In this document: piece after piece, positions 1 through 6,394 of the stretch | Position numbering within the stretch: position 1 is the first letter of the stretch | How the letters are laid out: the number at the start of each line of letters is the position of its first letter | Origin: Polaromonas sp. YR568 | Lineage (GTDB): Bacteria; Pseudomonadota; Gammaproteobacteria; Burkholderiales; Burkholderiaceae | Length of the DNA stretch: 7,122 nt | Reading direction: 5' to 3' | Assembly (NCBI GenBank): GCA_945871335.1 | Contig: CAMBWM010000121.1 | Span: 1 to 7,122, forward strand | Position numbers and translations under genes: made by a program | The notes under the pieces: generated by a model | Told to the model about the DNA's origin: nothing | Databases searched by the model: none | What the model saw: only the letters and a program-made list of their open reading frames with translations

Positions 1-660
1 TCAAAGCTGCCCTATGACGCGCAAACTGGATTCACCACCATCGCTATTGTTTACCGTGGACCAATGTTGTTCATGGTCGACCCGGCCTCCCCCGTCACAA
101 GCTTGAAGGAGTTGGTCCAACAATCGCAGGCCACCCCAAACGGATTGGACTTCGCATCCGCCGGGACCGGCTCGATCATGCACTTGGTGGGTCAGCAATT
201 GGTCCGCACCACCAATGCGAAGCTGACACATGTGCCAAATCGGGGAACCGCCGCGGCAGCTTCTTTGGTGCTGGGCAAACACGCCGCGATGCTGGTCGAA
301 AACGTCACTGCCGGCATGCCCTTCGTTCGCTCAGGTCAATTACGACCGCTAGCCATCACAAGCGCACAGCGCCACCCCTCACTGCCTAACGTCCCCAGCG
401 TAGTTGAAGCAGGCTTTCCCGGCCTCGTCACCGAGGGCTGGCTGGCGCTGATCGGCCCGGCCGGACTGCCAACGCCGGTGCGCAACCGGTTGGCCGATGA
501 AGTCCGTCAGATCATCATGCAGCCTGACTTGCAGTCCTGGATCTCCTCCAGTGGCGGCTTAGCCGAACCCACTACCCCTGAACAGGCTAGCGCTTATGTG
601 CGCGCGGAGTCGGCGCGCTGGTCTGAGCTGATTCTCAGCTCCGACATCAAGTTGGACTGA
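1..660 (+). CDS. Bug/TctC-family periplasmic solute-binding protein, 3' part
   Basis: The open frame enters from the left edge, so the start codon and signal peptide lie outside; 219 residues and the TGA stop are present, about two thirds of a usual 320-330 residue family member. The visible part begins KLPYDAQTGFTTIAIVYRGP, the family's typical LPYDP..DFTPI stretch. It continues with LDFASAGTGSIMHLVGQQL (ligand-loop region), THVPNRG (usually HVPYKG), LRPLAITSAQRHPSLPNVPS and a family-like C-terminus (PTTPEQASAYVRAESARW). Family knowledge: these proteins bind small carboxylated solutes in the periplasm, some delivering them to the TctAB tripartite tricarboxylate transporter, others being orphans with a sensory or unknown role. 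No TctA or TctB gene is in the window. The ligand cannot be read from the sequence. It ends 67 bases before the DmdA-like gene on the same strand, so it could be the uptake component for that cluster, which is inference. The ATG at 64 is internal and is not the start. Confidence 0.93.
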   Translation, partial: SKLPYDAQTGFTTIAIVYRGPMLFMVDPASPVTSLKELVQQSQATPNGLDFASAGTGSIMHLVGQQLVRTTNAKLTHVPNRGTAAAASLVLGKHAAMLVENVTAGMPFVRSGQLRPLAITSAQRHPSLPNVPSVVEAGFPGLVTEGWLALIGPAGLPTPVRNRLADEVRQIIMQPDLQSWISSSGGLAEPTTPEQASAYVRAESARWSELILSSDIKLD

Positions 661-713
661 CGCAGCGTGGATTCCCAATACAACAGCACCTCGCATTTGA
701 ACTCGTAAACCTC

Positions 714-719
714 AAGGGA
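714..719 (+). promoter_or_regulatory. Ribosome binding site for the DmdA-like gene
   Basis: AAGGGA lies 8 bases upstream of the ATG at 728 and is a good Shine-Dalgarno sequence at ideal spacing. It favours 728 over the in-frame ATG at 749. The rest of the 661-727 gap shows no convincing promoter: a TTGAAC at 697-702 resembles a -35 box, but a properly spaced -10 would fall almost on the start codon. Confidence 0.7.
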
Positions 720-727
720 TCACTTCC

Positions 728-1843
728 ATGTCCACCTCTGGTCTCAATATGTCTCGCCGCATACGGCGCACACCCTACACCGATCGCGTCGAGAAACACG
801 GCGTACGCGGCTTTTCCGTCGTTAACCACATGCTGTTGCCCAAAGCGTTTCAGAAGACCGTTGAAGAGGACTACTGGCACTTGCGCGAGCACGTTCAACT
901 CTGGGACGTTTCTTGCCAGAGGCAGGTGCAGATCACCGGCCCTGACGCGGCACGCCTTGTCCAATGGATGACGCCGCGCAATATCAGCAAGGCTCGGGTA
1001 GGCCAATGCATGTATGTGCCACTGGTTGATGAACGCGGCGGTATGGTCAACGATCCGGTGCTACTCAAGCTGGCTGAAGATCGTTTCTGGCTGTCGATTG
1101 CCGACTCAGATGTATTGCTCTGGGCCAAAGGTTTGGCCTTGGGTGCACGGCTAGATGTCAACGTGATCGAACCAGACGTCTCTGTTCTTGCAATACAAGG
1201 CCCTAAAGCCGAGGACTTATTGGCCAGCATATTTGGCCAGGCTGTCCGCAATATCCGCTTTTACAATTTTGATTTTGTTGACTTCAAGGGCACGCACCAG
1301 CTGATCCAGCGCGGTGGCTACTCCAAGCAGGGCGGATTTGAGATTTACTTGAACGATAGCAGCCTTGGCAGCGCGCTGTGGGATCTGATCTGGGAGGCCG
1401 GGCAGGCCTACAACATAAGCCCCGGCTGCCCGAACCTGATCGAGCGCGTTGAAGGCGGTCTGCTTTCTTACGGCAATGAGTTCACCCTCGAAAATAATCC
1501 CCTCGAATGCGGCATGGGTAAATTCTGCACGCTAGACGGCACTGTCGATTTCCTGGGTCTCAAAGCTCTGCAGGGTATCTCAGCCCAGGGTCATCAAAGG
1601 GAGATTCGAGGCGTTCTTTTTGATGGTGGCCCGGGTCCCGTCTGTGGCAAACCCTGGCCAGTGACCGCGGACAATGTGCATGTTGGGCAGATCACCTCGG
1701 CCATGTGGTCCCCGCGTCTTAAACGCAACGTCGGCTTGTCCATGATCGAGCGCAGCCACTGGGCTCCAGGACAAGCGGTCATCGTGCATTGCCCAGACGG
1801 GGTGGCTCGCCCCGGCGAGGTCGTCGTACTGCCCTTCCCCTGA
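728..1843 (+). CDS. dmdA: DmdA-like tetrahydrofolate-dependent demethylase (GcvT family)
   Basis: This 371-residue protein belongs to the GcvT/aminomethyltransferase fold and most resembles DMSP demethylase DmdA, which moves a methyl group from dimethylsulfoniopropionate to tetrahydrofolate, giving methylmercaptopropionate and 5-methyl-THF in the cytoplasm. DmdA-like blocks, recognised from memory, are RRIRRTPYTDRV (10-21), NHMLLPKAF (33-41), EEDYWHLREHVQLWDVS (46-62), GGMVNDPVLLK (104-114), LSIADSDVLLWAKG (122-135), LAIQGPK (154-160), GYSKQGGFEIYL (197-208), GCPNLIERVEGGLLSYGN (233-250) and GQITSAMWSPRLK (320-332). Where glycine-cleavage T-proteins carry a catalytic aspartate (GG-x-x-DD) this protein has Asn108-Asp109, and the usual GYTGE loop is GYSKQ, both arguing against ordinary T-protein. 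Length fits the family (about 365-380). It has its own ribosome site and is followed after 24 bases by metV and metF, which would dispose of 5-methyl-THF. It could instead demethylate another sulfonium, betaine or methoxy compound; the family call is firm, the substrate is not. Confidence 0.8.
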   Translation: MSTSGLNMSRRIRRTPYTDRVEKHGVRGFSVVNHMLLPKAFQKTVEEDYWHLREHVQLWDVSCQRQVQITGPDAARLVQWMTPRNISKARVGQCMYVPLVDERGGMVNDPVLLKLAEDRFWLSIADSDVLLWAKGLALGARLDVNVIEPDVSVLAIQGPKAEDLLASIFGQAVRNIRFYNFDFVDFKGTHQLIQRGGYSKQGGFEIYLNDSSLGSALWDLIWEAGQAYNISPGCPNLIERVEGGLLSYGNEFTLENNPLECGMGKFCTLDGTVDFLGLKALQGISAQGHQREIRGVLFDGGPGPVCGKPWPVTADNVHVGQITSAMWSPRLKRNVGLSMIERSHWAPGQAVIVHCPDGVARPGEVVVLPFP

Positions 1844-1853
1844 ACCCACCCCT

Positions 1854-1859
1854 AAAGGT
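1854..1859 (+). promoter_or_regulatory. Ribosome binding site for the MetV-like gene
   Basis: AAAGGT lies 8 bases before the ATG at 1868, inside the 24-base gap after the DmdA-like stop codon. It supports this start and shows that metV has its own translation signal within what looks like one transcript. The gap holds no hairpin that would act as a terminator. Confidence 0.6.
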
Positions 1860-1867
1860 CAAAGCTG

Positions 1868-2317
1868 ATGTATTCGGTACGCCGCTGGTCTGTTCGCCAT
1901 GCCCGTGGCATTGAGATTTTTTACAAGGGGTTTGAGAAGATTTTTGTGACCTTGCACCCACTTTGGAGTGCGATTGGCTACGAGCGCCTGGAAAAGCCGG
2001 TGGCTGCAGTGGAAAAAGTCGTCAAAGGCATTCTTTTTGACTGCCAGATGTGCGGCCAATGCTCGCTTAGTTCATCCGGAATGTCATGCCCCATGAACTG
2101 TCCAAAGACTTTGCGCAATGGACCCTGTGGCGGTGTTCGAGCTAACGGCCACTGCGAGGTTAAACCCGAAATGCGTTGTGTGTGGATTGAAGCTTATGAA
2201 GGCAGCCAGCGCATGGTTGAGGGCAAGCAAGCATTCAAGATCGTCCAATTGGCCGTTGACAGCAGACTAAAGGGCAAGTCTTCGTGGCTTCAAATGGCCA
2301 AGCGTAGCCAACAATGA
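1868..2317 (+). CDS. metV: MetV-like cysteine-rich partner of methylenetetrahydrofolate reductase
   Basis: This 149-residue protein matches the family annotated as methylenetetrahydrofolate reductase C-terminal domain, whose stand-alone form is called MetV in acetogens. Eight cysteines are grouped in the middle and C-terminal half: C59-x2-C62-x2-C65, C74-x3-C78, C87 in the hallmark GPCGG, C96 and C104. Such spacing indicates metal or iron-sulfur binding; which metal cannot be seen. The N-terminal 50 residues are basic and aromatic, without a signal peptide. In acetogens MetV pairs with MetF and is needed for methylene-/methyl-THF interconversion; here the likely role is the reverse direction, oxidation of the 5-methyl-THF made by the preceding demethylase. 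Its stop overlaps the metF start by 4 bases (ATGA), pointing to translational coupling and an obligate pair. The start at 1868 is supported by AAAGGT at 1854-1859. The family assignment is confident; direction of catalysis and electron acceptor are inferred. Confidence 0.85.
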   Translation: MYSVRRWSVRHARGIEIFYKGFEKIFVTLHPLWSAIGYERLEKPVAAVEKVVKGILFDCQMCGQCSLSSSGMSCPMNCPKTLRNGPCGGVRANGHCEVKPEMRCVWIEAYEGSQRMVEGKQAFKIVQLAVDSRLKGKSSWLQMAKRSQQ

Positions 2318-3312
2318 TGAAGGAAGGCGACTGGGTCAATGAGGCCGATCCGGTAATTCCGCCGGGGCACTCTTCCTCTGGCAGCTTAGAGCGCCTTTTG
2401 CGCAGCCGCGAATTCGTCGTGACAGCAGAGCTGGACCCGCCCGACTCTGCCCAAGCTAAAGATGTGTACCGCCGCGCCAGAATTTTTGACGGCTATGTCG
2501 ATGCCATCAACGCCACGGATGGCAGTGGTGCCAATTGCCACATGTCCAGTCTGGCCGTTTGCGCGTTGCTGACGCGAGTAGGTTATTCGCCGGTCATGCA
2601 GATTTCTTGCCGTGACAAGAATCGCCTTGCCATTCAAGGCGATATCCTTGGTGGGGCTGCTATGGGCGTAACCAATATGTTGTGCTTGAGCGGCGACGGC
2701 ATACAACTCGGTGACCATCCCCAAGCCAAGCAGGTTTTTGATCTGGACTGCATGTCCCTGCTACAAACAGGGCGCAGGATGAGAGACGATCACATGTTTC
2801 AAAGCGGGCGCAAATTGACTTCAGCACCCAAGGTTTTTCTCGGGGCTGCGGCAAATCCCAGCGCTTTGCCTTTCGATTTAAATGCTCAGCAATTGGTAAA
2901 GAAAATCGCTGCCGGGGCCCAGTTCATACAAACTCAGTATTGCTACGATTTAGCCCGGTTGAGGCAATACATGAGGTGCATTGAAGACCTCGGCTTGCTC
3001 GATAGCGTCTTTATTCTGATTGGGGTGGGCCCCTTACGGTCAGCTCGTGCAGCCGAGTGGATGCGCTCGAAACTCCCCGGGGTGCATATTCCAGACGCTA
3101 TCATCCAACGAATGAATGGCGCTTCAGACCCTTTGACTGAAGGCCGTAGGATTTGCGTTGACCTTATCCAAGAAATAAGGGAGATCAAGGGTATTGCCGG
3201 GGTGCATGTCATGGCCTATCGCCAAGAGGAAGCTGTCGCGGAAATTATTCAAAGATCCGGCGTCCTGGCTGGCCGCCAACCTTGGCACCCAAGCCTCAAG
3301 CCGGCTGGCTAA
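2314..3312 (+). CDS. metF: Methylenetetrahydrofolate reductase, MetF type
   Basis: This 332-residue protein has the features of the FAD-dependent MetF barrel, which interconverts 5,10-methylene-THF and 5-methyl-THF. Visible landmarks are FVVTAELDPP (34-43), where Glu39 corresponds to the catalytic glutamate of E. coli MetF, AINATDGSGA (64-73), MQISCRDKNR (95-104), LCLSGD (123-128), where Asp128 corresponds to the flavin-tuning aspartate, and FIQTQYCYD (204-212), where Gln208 corresponds to the folate-site glutamine. The sequence is of the divergent type that accompanies MetV proteins, not the housekeeping enzyme of methionine synthesis. The start overlaps the metV stop by 4 bases; no strong Shine-Dalgarno precedes it, as expected for coupled translation, and ATG 2317 is an equally possible start one codon later. 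Behind a DmdA-like gene it most plausibly runs in the oxidative direction, turning demethylation-derived 5-methyl-THF into 5,10-methylene-THF for serine synthesis or oxidation to CO2. That direction is inferred. Confidence 0.9.
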   Translation: MMKEGDWVNEADPVIPPGHSSSGSLERLLRSREFVVTAELDPPDSAQAKDVYRRARIFDGYVDAINATDGSGANCHMSSLAVCALLTRVGYSPVMQISCRDKNRLAIQGDILGGAAMGVTNMLCLSGDGIQLGDHPQAKQVFDLDCMSLLQTGRRMRDDHMFQSGRKLTSAPKVFLGAAANPSALPFDLNAQQLVKKIAAGAQFIQTQYCYDLARLRQYMRCIEDLGLLDSVFILIGVGPLRSARAAEWMRSKLPGVHIPDAIIQRMNGASDPLTEGRRICVDLIQEIREIKGIAGVHVMAYRQEEAVAEIIQRSGVLAGRQPWHPSLKPAG

Positions 3313-3340
3313 AGATCGATCAGCCCTGCGGGCAGACCGA

Positions 3341-4429
3341 ATGTCTAATTCAACGAATGCAACAGTTGCAGGAAAAGTGGCTGTCAATTTCTTCCGAAAA
3401 CCTCTGATGTTTTTAAAACTTGCTGATTTTCTTTGGTGCTCTTTTCGTCGCTATGCGCCAGGCACTTTGATTTGTATTCTGATTGCACTGGCATCAAATT
3501 TTGTCTCCGGGCATCTAGGCGGACCCATACTCCTTTACGCTTTATTGCTTGGTCTGACGCTTCACTTCTTAAACAAACACGCAAGCGTAAAACCGGGCGT
3601 TGACTTTTGTGGACGAACGGTTCTACGACTTGGAGTTGCATTGTTGGGAGCGCGCATTACTGTTGGACAGGTTATTAATTTAGGTCCAGAGGTTGCATTT
3701 GCTATTTTTCTTGGACTGGTATTGACCATCCTGTTCGGCGTTTGGGCTGCGCACAGCTTAGGTCTTTCACGCGACGCGGGCTTGCTATCCGGCGGCTCAG
3801 TGGCGATATGTGGCGCATCGGCAGCGTTGGCTATTTCCGCTGTATTGCCACAAACAAAAGAAAATCAACGCTTCACGCTGTTTGCTGTTGTGTCTGTCAC
3901 GGTTTTATCCACTGTGGCCATGGTGTTGTACCCACTTTTGATTCAATGGCTTGAACTTTCGCAAACCCCTGCGGGCATATTTTTGGGTGGCACCATCCAT
4001 GATGTTGCGCAGGTTGTAGCGGCTGGCATGATCATCGGCCCACAAGCAGGTGACGTTGCCACAGTGGTCAAACTTTTTCGAGTGATGTTATTGGTTCCTG
4101 TTGTGATCGTGATTTCCTTTCTTTATCGAAACAGCCAAGACTTGGGCGAGGATGATGTAACCATTCCCTTGATCCCTGCATTCTTGATCGCATTTATTGT
4201 CATGATGCTGTTGGCTACATCACAGCTTTTGCCATCGCTATGGGTCGACACAGCGACAGACATTTCTCGACTGTGCCTGGTTTTGGCCATTGCAGCTGCC
4301 GGCATCAAAACAAGCATTGAGGATCTTTTGACCATGGGCTGGAAACCCTTGATGCTATTTGTTGTTGAGACCCTTTTTATTGGTGGTTTTGTATTGGCTT
4401 CAGTTCTTTTGTTCAAGTTGGCGATGTGA
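3341..4429 (+). CDS. yeiH: YeiH-family membrane protein, putative sulfate exporter
   Basis: This 362-residue integral membrane protein belongs to the YeiH (UPF0324) family. Family marks are LRLGVALLGARIT (95-107), GGSVAICGASAALAISAVLP (151-170), GGTIHDVAQVVAAG (216-229) and AAAGIKTSIEDLL (318-330). About ten hydrophobic stretches span roughly residues 40-358, among them 62-78, 118-138, 178-202, 246-262, 277-296 and 335-360. Members such as TauZ are proposed to export sulfate or sulfite made during organosulfonate breakdown; most others are untested. I placed the start at 3341, giving the family's usual length (about 350); the longer open frame back to 3194 would overlap metF by 119 bases with an uncharacteristic N-terminus. 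The Shine-Dalgarno is weak. It begins 28 bases after metF, so it is probably in the same transcript, which hints at sulfur chemistry in the cluster. Its base composition is clearly AT-richer than the genes to its right. Confidence 0.88.
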   Translation: MSNSTNATVAGKVAVNFFRKPLMFLKLADFLWCSFRRYAPGTLICILIALASNFVSGHLGGPILLYALLLGLTLHFLNKHASVKPGVDFCGRTVLRLGVALLGARITVGQVINLGPEVAFAIFLGLVLTILFGVWAAHSLGLSRDAGLLSGGSVAICGASAALAISAVLPQTKENQRFTLFAVVSVTVLSTVAMVLYPLLIQWLELSQTPAGIFLGGTIHDVAQVVAAGMIIGPQAGDVATVVKLFRVMLLVPVVIVISFLYRNSQDLGEDDVTIPLIPAFLIAFIVMMLLATSQLLPSLWVDTATDISRLCLVLAIAAAGIKTSIEDLLTMGWKPLMLFVVETLFIGGFVLASVLLFKLAM

Positions 4430-4578
4430 GCTTGCCCCGGTTCAACATGTCCCTTAATATTTGCCCCAGGCGAGCTGAAAACAACTGTTGTCAAGCCCGC
4501 TGTTCTGGCCTACGGATCTGCCGCTCAGGCAGGGTTCCCGACAATGGGGTTTTGGCGCTTTCCCGTTAAGATTCAGCC
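4430..4578 (+). other. Spacer between the C1 cluster and the CoA-binding gene
   Basis: These 149 bases hold no gene that I can support. The only small structures are a 5-bp arm pair ACAAC/GTTGT around 4483-4493 with an unworkably short loop, and CTGCC/GGCAG around 4519-4533. Neither is followed by a T-run, so no intrinsic terminator is called. A promoter for the CoA-binding gene would be expected here, but I see no pair of boxes at proper spacing: TTGGCG at 4552-4557 and TAAGAT at 4567-4572 are only 9 bases apart. Confidence 0.5.
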
Positions 4579-5052
4579 ATGCACAACGACAACAGCACGC
4601 TCAGGGATTTACTTCGGCAATGTAAAACCATCGCCGTGGTGGGTTTGTCGGCCGATTGGCACCGGCCCAGTTTTTTTGCTGCCAAGTACATGCAGTCGCA
4701 CGGCTACAAGATCATTCCCGTCAACCCGCGCTATGCCGCCACCGGCCAGCAAATCTTGGGCGAAACGGTGTACGCCAGCTTGCTTGACATACCGCAACCG
4801 GTGGACATGGTCGATGTTTTTCGCCGTACCGAAGACGTGCTGCCGCTGGCCGAAGAAGCCATCCGCATAAGTGCCAAGTGCCTGTGGCAACAACTGGGTG
4901 TGCAAAACCTCGATGCCGACCAACTGGTGCGCCAGGCCGGCCTGGCCTCGGTTCACAACCGCTGCGTGAAGATCGAACACGCGCGGCTGTTTGGTGGCCT
5001 GAATTGGGTCGGTGTCAACACCGGCATCATTTCAGCTCGGCGCCCTCACTAG
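4579..5052 (+). CDS. YccU-type CoA-binding protein (Rossmann fold)
   Basis: This 157-residue cytoplasmic protein is a single CoA-binding domain of the YccU type, related to the CoA-binding domain of succinyl-CoA synthetase. Seen directly: the nucleotide-binding turn TIAVVGLSADWHRPSF (17-32), AAKYMQSHGYKIIPVNPRYA (34-53), LGETVYASLLDIPQPVDMVDVFRR (60-83), AKCLWQQLGV (99-108) and NRCVKIEHARL (127-137). The tail GGLNWVGVNTGIISARR (139-155) extends a little past the E. coli protein. The biological role of this family is poorly defined; no catalytic residues are evident. The upstream in-frame alternative is absent, and no strong ribosome site precedes the ATG at 4579. It lies 30 bases before metY and may share its transcript. 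Confidence 0.88.
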   Translation: MHNDNSTLRDLLRQCKTIAVVGLSADWHRPSFFAAKYMQSHGYKIIPVNPRYAATGQQILGETVYASLLDIPQPVDMVDVFRRTEDVLPLAEEAIRISAKCLWQQLGVQNLDADQLVRQAGLASVHNRCVKIEHARLFGGLNWVGVNTGIISARRPH

Positions 5053-5082
5053 CTTTTAAAGTTCAACGTAAAGCACGCTGCC

Positions 5083-6369
5083 ATGTCTGAACGTCAATTC
5101 AAACCTGAAACCCTCGCCATCCATGCCGGGCAGATTCCTGATGCGGCCACCGGCGCCCGGGCCCTGCCCATTTACCAGACCACCAGCTTTGTGTTTGACA
5201 GCGCCGAGCACGCCGCTTCGCTGTTTAACCTGCAGACCTTCGGCAATGTTTACTCCAGGCTGAGCAACCCCACGGTGGCGGCCTTTGAAGAGCGGGTAGC
5301 CGCGCTGGAGGGCGGGCGGGCCGCGGTGGCTTCTGCATCCGGCATGGCGTCTGAGACCATGGCGCTGATGACGATTCTGCAGTCCGGTGACCATGTGGTG
5401 GCGGCCGGTACGCTGTATGGCGGCTCGGTCACTATGCTGGCAGTCAGCCTGGCCAAGTTCGGCATTCAGACCACCTTTGTCGATGCTGCACGGCCCGAAG
5501 CCTTTGCCGCCGCCATGCAGCCCAACACCCGCGCCGTGTTTGCCGAAAGCCTGGGCAACCCTAGCTTGCAGGTGCTCGACATTGCCGCAGTGGCCGAAGT
5601 GGCACACGCGCACGGTGTACCGCTGGTCATCGACAACACCGTGCCCAGCCCCTTCTTGTGCAACCCGCTGGCTCTGGGCGCCGACGTGGTGGTGCATTCG
5701 GCCACCAAGTACCTGGCCGGCCACGGCACCACGCTGGGTGGCGCGCTGGTTGAAAGCGGCCGTTTCCCCTGGGACAACGGCAAATTTCCGGGCATGACAC
5801 AGCCTTCGCCTGGCTACCACGGCGTCAAGTTTTACGAGACCTTCGGCGACTTTGCTTTCACCATGCGCTGCCGAATGGAAAGCCTGCGCGTCTTCGGCGC
5901 AACGCTCAGCCCGATGAGCGCCTGGCAAATTCTGCAAGGCGTCGAGACCCTGCCCTTGCGCATGGAGCGGCACTGCAGCAACGCACTGGGCGTGGCGCGT
6001 TTTCTGCAAGCGGATCCGCGCGTGGCCTGGGTCAATTACCCTGGCCTGCCCGACCACCCACAGCATGCGTTGCTGATGCGGCAGATGCGCGGCGCATCAG
6101 GGCTGCTGGCCTTCGGCCTGAAAGGAGGGCTGGATGTGGGTATCCGATTCATCGAATCGGCGCAGTTCATGAGCCATCTGGTCAATATCGGCGACACACG
6201 CACCCTGATCAGTCACCCGGCCAGCACCACGCACCGCCAGCTCGACGCGCTGCAGCAAGTTGCCGCCGGCGTCGGGCCCGACATGATCCGTATCTCTGTG
6301 GGTCTGGAGCATCTCGACGATATTCTGTGGGACATCGACCAGGCCCTGACCACCGCCAACCGTTCCTGA
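5083..6369 (+). CDS. metY: O-acetylhomoserine sulfhydrylase (aminocarboxypropyltransferase)
   Basis: This 428-residue PLP enzyme of the Cys/Met metabolism family makes homocysteine from O-acetylhomoserine and sulfide; several members also accept methanethiol and make methionine directly. Motifs in order: TLAIHAGQIPD (10-20), PIYQTTSFVF (29-38), NVYSRLSNPT (55-64, with the Tyr-x-Arg that contacts PLP phosphate from the neighbouring subunit), ASASGMAS (83-90, phosphate loop), GTLYGGS (109-115, Tyr stacking on PLP), VIDNT (182-186, Asp184 to the pyridine nitrogen) and HSATKYLAGHG (205-215, Schiff-base Lys209). NIGDTRTLISHPASTTH near the C-terminus holds the substrate-carboxylate arginine region. 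Length about 430 and the internal region around the WDNGKFP segment fit MetY rather than the shorter cystathionine gamma-synthase/lyase branch. It starts 30 bases after the CoA-binding gene, without a clear Shine-Dalgarno, and is followed 25 bases later by an acyl-CoA synthetase. Codon use is GC-rich and typical of a resident gene. Confidence 0.94.
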   Translation: MSERQFKPETLAIHAGQIPDAATGARALPIYQTTSFVFDSAEHAASLFNLQTFGNVYSRLSNPTVAAFEERVAALEGGRAAVASASGMASETMALMTILQSGDHVVAAGTLYGGSVTMLAVSLAKFGIQTTFVDAARPEAFAAAMQPNTRAVFAESLGNPSLQVLDIAAVAEVAHAHGVPLVIDNTVPSPFLCNPLALGADVVVHSATKYLAGHGTTLGGALVESGRFPWDNGKFPGMTQPSPGYHGVKFYETFGDFAFTMRCRMESLRVFGATLSPMSAWQILQGVETLPLRMERHCSNALGVARFLQADPRVAWVNYPGLPDHPQHALLMRQMRGASGLLAFGLKGGLDVGIRFIESAQFMSHLVNIGDTRTLISHPASTTHRQLDALQQVAAGVGPDMIRISVGLEHLDDILWDIDQALTTANRS

Positions 6370-6394
6370 GGCATAGGCAGCCCCTGGACTCTGC

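Noticed and set aside
3303..3325. GGCTG/CAGCC inverted repeat around the metF stop codon as a terminator
   Set aside because: The stem is only 5 bp with a 13-base loop and no T-run follows, so it is unlikely to stop transcription before yeiH.
3194..3340. Upstream in-frame extension of yeiH with a start at 3194
   Set aside because: It would add 49 residues with no family resemblance and overlap metF by 119 bases. The ATG at 3341 gives the normal family length.
4544..4870. 108-codon + strand frame overlapping the CoA-binding gene
   Set aside because: It lies in another frame of a clearly recognised gene and has low-complexity Pro/Ser/Thr/Arg composition with no domain.
5053..5082. SAM or other riboswitch in front of metY
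   Set aside because: The gap after the CoA-binding gene is only 30 bases, too short for any known methionine-related riboswitch, and nothing in 4430-4578 resembles one.
5056..6066. Long open frame of 336 codons on the minus strand opposite metY
   Set aside because: Its translation is rich in His, Gln, Gly and Arg and matches no family I know. It is the usual antisense shadow of a GC-rich gene with strong third-position bias, and metY on the + strand is unmistakable.
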